In this document: positions 6,018 to 9,067 of the stretch, piece by piece
Numbering within the stretch: position 1 is the first letter of the stretch
Layout: every line of letters begins with the position of its first letter
Source of the DNA: an uncultured Porticoccus sp.
GTDB lineage: Bacteria > Pseudomonadota > Gammaproteobacteria > Pseudomonadales > Porticoccaceae
Assembly: GCA_950063125.1 (NCBI GenBank)
Contig: CATLZI010000072.1
Coordinates: 1-9,067 of the forward strand
Length of the DNA stretch: 9,067 nt
Direction of reading: 5' to 3'
The notes under the pieces: generated by a model
Seen by the model: the letters and a program-made list of their open reading frames with translations, nothing else
What the model was told of the DNA's origin: nothing
Database searches by the model: none
Position numbers and translations under genes: made by a program

Positions 6018-6110
6018 GCACTTAACAGCTAACTATAACGACTCGGGCACGGAATAAAGGGGTCGGTGACCCCTTTTACGCTTTTACGGAGCTGACGCTT
6101 TTGCTAGCGG
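6018..6110 (-). other. attC-like site between the two cassettes
   Basis: On the minus strand it runs from CCGCTAGC (6103-6110), immediately after the stop of the membrane-protein gene, to GTTAAGTGC (6018-6026), which fits GTTRRRY and lies just before the DUF4145 gene. The inner boxes AGCTG (minus 6026-6030) and CAGCT (minus 6090-6094) are complementary. GCTAGCGG differs by one base from GTTAGCGG, the box in front of the same upstream gene at 6918-6926, as expected for one cassette. The middle contains a GGGGTC hairpin, which takes the place of the variable terminal stem or has inserted into it. ACGCTTTT is repeated at 6079 and 6095. Confidence 0.5.
6053..6078. repeat. GGGGTC palindrome inside the attC-like site
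   Basis: AAAGGGGTC (6056-6064), loop GGT, GACCCCTTT (6068-6076): a perfect 9-bp stem. Same family as the copies at 4495-4554 and 5258-5298. With the flank CTCGGGCACGGAATAAAG it matches the left copy beyond the stem. Confidence 0.75.
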
Positions 6111-6111
6111 A

Positions 6112-6903
6112 TTACTCACGCTGCAACTCCGGCTTCAGTTCCACCAGCTTGTCCACAAGGATATCTATCTCATCCGCGACATCCCGGTATGACTTTCCCT
6201 GTTGCCCGAGATCATCCAGTGCCGACTTGATCAGGCTAACGCTGGGTTTCTTTATTTCGTAATCGGCTCGCATCTCGGAGTCTGACAGTTCCTCCATAAT
6301 TTCAGAAAATGCTTCCCATTCGTCGAGCCGCGGGTCTTCTTCGGCTAGATTACTCTCATGTTCTGTAATCAGCTTTTCGGCATCCGACGCAGTAAGACCC
6401 TTCTCCATCTTCAAGCCAAAGAACTTGCAGAATTCCTTTTGCTCTTTAGTCGGTGGCCGGCTCTCCCACTCTTTGACGTTATCCGGGTCCGATAATATTT
6501 GCGCAACCTCATGCCGGGCTTTCGTCTGATTCATTCCCTTCGTCGATCTTTTGAAGAATCGTAAGATAGCCAGAGCGTTCTCATCAGCCGGTTCATGCAT
6601 GCCGATAAGATCCGAAGCCTGACCTTTTGAAATTGTCTTCCCCGCTTTTATTCCAAGATCGTCAAGTCGAGTCTTTTGACGTTCGGTGACATCGTCGAAA
6701 TACCATTTCGGAAAAATATCTTCCTTTCCCACGATTTTGTGTTCTTCTGCTAATTTCCATCTCTCCCGAAGCCACTGTGATTCGTCGTCTTCCCTGCGCG
6801 ACCGATCAACGCTCGGTTGCGCCCGAGGCTTCGATTCATCAGACGGGCGTCTCAGAAAATAAACCACTAGCGCGATCACAGCGATACCAACTATGTATTC
6901 CAC
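6112..6903 (-). CDS. Membrane-anchored charged protein with duplicated motif, probable cassette
   Basis: A 263-residue protein I do not recognise as a named family. Residues 2-18 (YIVGIAVIALVVYFL) are one N-terminal membrane helix followed by RR, so the rest is probably cytoplasmic. The remainder is highly charged and helical. A motif is duplicated without gaps 79 residues apart: residues 72-103 (T-x-x-Q-K, LGI, ISKGQASDLI, H103) and 151-182 (T-x-x-Q-K, FGL, LTASDAEKLI, H182). A weaker third copy may begin near 219 (LIKSALDDLG). Such T-x-x-Q-x-x-x-L-x-x-LG-I...T-x-x-x-A-x-x-LI units occur in various phage and bacterial proteins as small helical modules. The ATG at 6903 is preceded by GAGGAGG. 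The minus-strand box GTTAGCG lies 17 bp further upstream, and its near-complement follows the stop. It is the cassette closest to the integrase remnant, and GC is about 47% in a sampled line. Confidence 0.78.
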   Translation of the reverse strand: MEYIVGIAVIALVVYFLRRPSDESKPRAQPSVDRSRREDDESQWLRERWKLAEEHKIVGKEDIFPKWYFDDVTERQKTRLDDLGIKAGKTISKGQASDLIGMHEPADENALAILRFFKRSTKGMNQTKARHEVAQILSDPDNVKEWESRPPTKEQKEFCKFFGLKMEKGLTASDAEKLITEHESNLAEEDPRLDEWEAFSEIMEELSDSEMRADYEIKKPSVSLIKSALDDLGQQGKSYRDVADEIDILVDKLVELKPELQRE

Positions 6904-6917
6904 AATGCCTCCTCAAG

Positions 6918-7136
6918 CCCGCTAACAGTATGTTAATGATGGCTTTGCCATCATAATAATTATTAGAGTGCATTCCTCATAATTCGGAGTTAGAAAATAT
7001 ACCTTCTCTAATATGCTAAATATCAATTGCTTATTCTTCATTTCGACAGGATGGCCTTATTAAAGAGGGCAAGCCCTCTTTAATTTTGCAGCTATTCTCG
7101 GCGGGACGTACAACAAACTTCATGGATGAGGTTGGC
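6918..7136. other. Putative attI and leader region of the decayed integron
   Basis: This AT-rich gap (about 30% GC at 6961-7020) lies between the start of the integrase remnant and the first cassette, where attI belongs. The cassette-side crossover would be minus-strand GTTAGCG (6920-6926). Also present are a hairpin ATGATGGC-TTT-GCCATCAT (6936-6954) and a 12-bp palindrome TAATAATTATTA (6954-6965). I see no clear LexA box and no strong cassette promoter. The attI assignment is from position. Confidence 0.38.
7059..7084. terminator. Perfect 12-bp inverted repeat in the intI leader
   Basis: ATTAAAGAGGGC (7059-7070), AA, GCCCTCTTTAAT (7073-7084), followed on the plus strand by TTTTGC. The GC core and following Ts look like an intrinsic terminator reading towards intI. 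It sits about 50 bp ahead of the integrase start, so it could also be an attenuator, a protein site or the scar of a lost element. Confidence 0.45.
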
Positions 7137-7342
7137 ATGGCGAAATCTCTCTTTCTTGAATTTATTGTTTGGTTTGTGCAGGTTCGCAATTGCAGCAAAC
7201 GAACCATTGATGTGTACCTGTGCTGGATCCAATATTTCATAGCGCTTTGTGGAAGGCAACTCTCGGGGACTTGGGGTTTTCTGATATCGAGGGTTTACTC
7301 GTCGTTCTAGCGGTGGAGAGGCCGGCATACAGAAGGAGGTGA
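7137..7342 (+). pseudogene. intI: Integron integrase (IntI) remnant, frameshifted and truncated
   Basis: From ATG 7137 (GAGG 5 nt upstream) the frame reads MAKSLFLEFIVWFVQVRN then CSKRTIDVYLCWIQYFIALCG. This is the SAM-like N-terminal core-binding domain of integron tyrosine recombinases: KSxFL, R, SKRTIxxYLxWIxxFI. Around 7245-7260 the match moves to another frame (codon phase of 7340), which continues LGFSDIEGLLVVLAVERPAYRRR, equivalent to the LGxSEVExFLxxLAxER block of IntI, before TGA at 7340. The rest of the ~320-residue enzyme, including the catalytic R, H and Y and the IntI-specific insertion, is absent. The sequence then passes into the 3' region of the neighbouring gene. The remnant starts next to the cassettes and points away from them, as intI does in functional integrons. 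It cannot encode an active recombinase. I made this assignment by eye from the conserved pattern. Confidence 0.72.
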
Positions 7343-7344
7343 GC

Positions 7345-7371
7345 AGCCCCCGCAGTCATCTGTAGGGGGCT
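7345..7371. terminator. GC-rich hairpin beyond the intI break
   Basis: AGCCCCC (7345-7351) pairs with GGGGGCT (7365-7371) around a 13-nt loop, immediately after the last integrase-like codons. It is in reach of transcription from either side, but no T-run follows on either strand. Confidence 0.35.
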
Positions 7372-7407
7372 TGGACAGGAAATCCGGGAATGGGTTTACT
7401 TTAATGA

Positions 7408-7446
7408 GCGCCACGCTGATGAGCACACCAACCTACTCATCGGCGC
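7408..7446 (-). terminator. Hairpin after the aldolase-LeuA chimera
   Basis: GATGAG/CTCATC (7418-7423, 7436-7441) stacked on GCGCC/GGCGC (7408-7412, 7442-7446) with a 5-nt bulge, 7 bp past the stop codon. A possible 3'-end structure for the minus-strand gene. Only a weak TCATTAAAGT follows it. Confidence 0.35.
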
Positions 7447-7452
7447 GGCATA

Positions 7453-9027
7453 TTAGCTGGCGATGGCTTCCATGTCCTCCTCCGACCTCGCTACCGCCCG
7501 GTGCCGACCGAGGCCATTGAAGATGGCCTTGATCGCCGCACTGATAATATTGCGATGCACCCCTACGCCAAATATTGCCTGACCGTCGTCGATCTGCATT
7601 TCCAGATAGCACACCGCCTCCACCTCCGAGCCTGTTCCCAGGGCGTGTTCGTGGTAGTCGATGACGCGAATATTGCCGCCTAGGGCTTTTACCGCGGCGT
7701 CGATGGTGCCGTTGCCGATGCCGTTGACGGTTCTGGGCTTGCCGTCCTCGGTAAACCGGATTTGCACTTCAGTGGCGCCTTTATCGCCATGGCTGTGGGT
7801 GCTGACATCCGCCTCGGCAAAACTGTAGTCGCCGCTGTCCTGCAAATATTCCTGTTCAAACAGGGCGAAAATATCGGCGCTGGTGGCCTCGCGGCCCTCG
7901 CGGTCGGTGAAGGCTTTCACCACACGGCTGAATTCTATCTGCAGGCGGCGCGGCAGTTCCAGGCCGTACTGCTGTTGCAACAGGAAGCTGACCCCCCCCT
8001 TGCCGGACTGGCTGTTGACCCGCACCACCGCTTCGTAGCCCCGGTTCAGGTCGGCGGGGTCGATGGGCAGGTAAGGCACCTCCCAGATCTCGCCCTCCAC
8101 CCGCTGGGCAAAGCCTTTCTTGATGGCGTCCTGATGGGAACCGGAAAAGGCGGTGAACACCAGTTCGCCGGCATAGGGATGGCGCGGATGCACCGGCAAC
8201 TGGTTGCACTCTTCCACGGTGCGGCGAATGGCCTCGATACGGGAAAAATCCAGCCCGGGGTGAACGCCCTGGGAATAGAGGTTCAGCGCCAGGGTGACAA
8301 TATCCACATTGCCGGTGCGCTCGCCGTTGCCGAACAGGCAGCCCTCGATGCGGTCCGCGCCCGCGGCTACAGCAGCCAGCGAATTGGCGACTCCCATCCC
8401 GAGATTGTGATGAGCGTGAAATCCGATCTCGGTTTCGTCCTGCAAAGCTGTGCGAAGGATGGTGATGCGATCGGTAACTTCATCAGGCAGCATGTAACCT
8501 GCCGAATCAACACAGTAGATTGTTGTTGCTCCATACCCTTCCATCAACAGCGCCTGCTCAACCAGGTGCTCGGGCGGCGTCATATGCGCCATCATGAGAA
8601 AGCCGACTGTATCAAGCCCAAGTTCCCGTCCCAGGCCAATGTGCTGTTCGGTAACGTCGGCTTCGGTGCAATGCGAGGCGACATGAACACATCCTGCCCC
8701 GCAATCGGCGGCCATCCGCAACTCATCCAGAGTGCCAATGCCCGGAACATGGAGTACCGAGATAGTCGCCTTTTTCACTACCTTGGCCACTGCCGAGATA
8801 TATTCGCTATCCGAATGGAGTCCGCGACCGTAATTCAGGGATGATCCTCCCAACCCGTCACCGTGAGTGACCTGGATCAACGGCACCCCTGCGTCATCAA
8901 GCCCGGAAGCGATATCGACCATCTGATCCAGCGTGATCTGATGCCGCATGGAATGCATGCCGTCGCGCAGACACATATCATGCAGCTTGAGCTTTTTACC
9001 CCTAACCTGTTCTTCGAGTGTCATCAT
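7453..9027 (-). CDS. Chimeric HMGL-like enzyme: hydroxy-oxovalerate aldolase N-half, LeuA C-half
   Basis: A 524-residue protein. Residues ~11-222 are a 4-hydroxy-2-oxovalerate aldolase barrel (DmpG/BphI/MhpE), which splits that acid into pyruvate and acetaldehyde: LRDGMHSMRHQ with R21, D22 and H25, THGDGLGGSSLNYG, HCTEADVTEQH, VGFLMMAHM and GFHAHHNLG with metal ligands H204 and H206. From GADRIEGC (223-230) it is 2-isopropylmalate synthase of the Pseudomonas LeuA type: FGNGERTGNVDIVTLALNLY, NQLPVHPRHPYAGELVF, FSGSHQDAIKKG, WEVPYLPIDPADL, VRVNSQSGKGG, then the leucine-binding regulatory domain (~415-510, GIGNGTIDAAVKAL). DmpG's C-terminal domain that docks the aldehyde dehydrogenase is missing, as is LeuA's N-terminal barrel. 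The join is at equivalent positions of the shared fold, so a stable barrel is plausible. The ATG at 9027 has AAGGAG 5-6 nt upstream. Whether it makes isopropylmalate, cleaves an aldol or does something else is unknown. Confidence 0.87.
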   Translation of the reverse strand: MMTLEEQVRGKKLKLHDMCLRDGMHSMRHQITLDQMVDIASGLDDAGVPLIQVTHGDGLGGSSLNYGRGLHSDSEYISAVAKVVKKATISVLHVPGIGTLDELRMAADCGAGCVHVASHCTEADVTEQHIGLGRELGLDTVGFLMMAHMTPPEHLVEQALLMEGYGATTIYCVDSAGYMLPDEVTDRITILRTALQDETEIGFHAHHNLGMGVANSLAAVAAGADRIEGCLFGNGERTGNVDIVTLALNLYSQGVHPGLDFSRIEAIRRTVEECNQLPVHPRHPYAGELVFTAFSGSHQDAIKKGFAQRVEGEIWEVPYLPIDPADLNRGYEAVVRVNSQSGKGGVSFLLQQQYGLELPRRLQIEFSRVVKAFTDREGREATSADIFALFEQEYLQDSGDYSFAEADVSTHSHGDKGATEVQIRFTEDGKPRTVNGIGNGTIDAAVKALGGNIRVIDYHEHALGTGSEVEAVCYLEMQIDDGQAIFGVGVHRNIISAAIKAIFNGLGRHRAVARSEEDMEAIAS

Positions 9028-9037
9028 GCGTTCTCCT

Positions 9038-9067
9038 TCAATGGTGAGAGTTCAAGTCGGCCATCAA
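9038..9067 (-). CDS. Possible C-terminus of an upstream gene (9 codons)
   Basis: An open frame entering from the window edge reads LMADLNSHH then TGA, 10 bp before the start of the chimeric enzyme gene, with the AAGGAG ribosome site overlapping its end. The spacing would fit a gene in the same operon, but nine codons are too few to identify it or even prove it is coding. Confidence 0.25.
   Translation of the reverse strand: MMADLNSHH

Noticed and set aside
6926..7136. LexA box for SOS control of intI
   Set aside because: I looked for CTGT-N8-ACAG in the leader and found no convincing copy.
7762..8844. Long plus-strand open frame of 360 codons
   Set aside because: It lies antisense to the chimeric enzyme gene, whose minus-strand frame has unmistakable family motifs. 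The plus-strand translation shows none and is a product of codon bias.
7453..9027. Ordinary leuA
   Set aside because: The first ~222 residues carry aldolase motifs (THGDGL, HCTEADV, GFHAHHN) instead of the LeuA N-terminal barrel, so plain leuA would mislead.

Overview
The window looks like chromosomal DNA of a gammaproteobacterium, probably marine or otherwise environmental. This rests on gene families, such as a Pseudomonas-type LeuA C-terminus, Rnk and a RutE-type nitroreductase, and on flanks of roughly 55-65% GC (hand counts of sample lines). I cannot name a genus.

Layout. Positions 1-1543 hold three minus-strand genes: a MenA/UbiA-like prenyltransferase cut by the window edge, a ferritin-like diiron protein, and a small unknown protein. 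Positions 1661-4402 hold a LysR-type regulator and, divergent from it, a tightly packed operon of DoxX membrane protein, pirin and RutE-like nitroreductase. Both junctions in this operon have ATGA overlaps, and a terminator hairpin follows. A promoter region full of TTTGCA half-sites lies between regulator and operon. This set suggests a regulated redox or electrophile response.

Positions about 4480-7342 form an AT-richer island that I read as a decayed chromosomal integron. At 7137-7342 on the plus strand is the N-terminal fifth of an integron integrase (IntI), frameshifted and truncated. On its 5' side, all pointing away from it as integron cassettes do, lie three minus-strand genes: a membrane-anchored repeat protein, a DUF4145 (HEPN-like) protein with a Cys4 cluster, and rnk. 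After each of the first two genes lies an attC-like box. In both cases that box nearly matches the reverse complement of the box in front of the same gene, which is the signature of a circular cassette. AATAAAAGGGGTC repeats and palindromes lie in or beside the attC sites and at the left edge of the island. Whether rnk is a true cassette is unproven.

Positions 7453-9027 encode an unusual chimeric enzyme of 524 residues. The first ~225 residues are a 4-hydroxy-2-oxovalerate aldolase (DmpG/BphI/MhpE) barrel. From about residue 224 onward it is 2-isopropylmalate synthase (LeuA) with its C-terminal regulatory domain. The join falls at the equivalent point of the shared HMGL-like TIM barrel.

The strongest items for follow-up are the integron remnant, the aldolase-LeuA chimera, and a 13-bp tandem duplication at the start of the pirin gene that moves its usable start codon.
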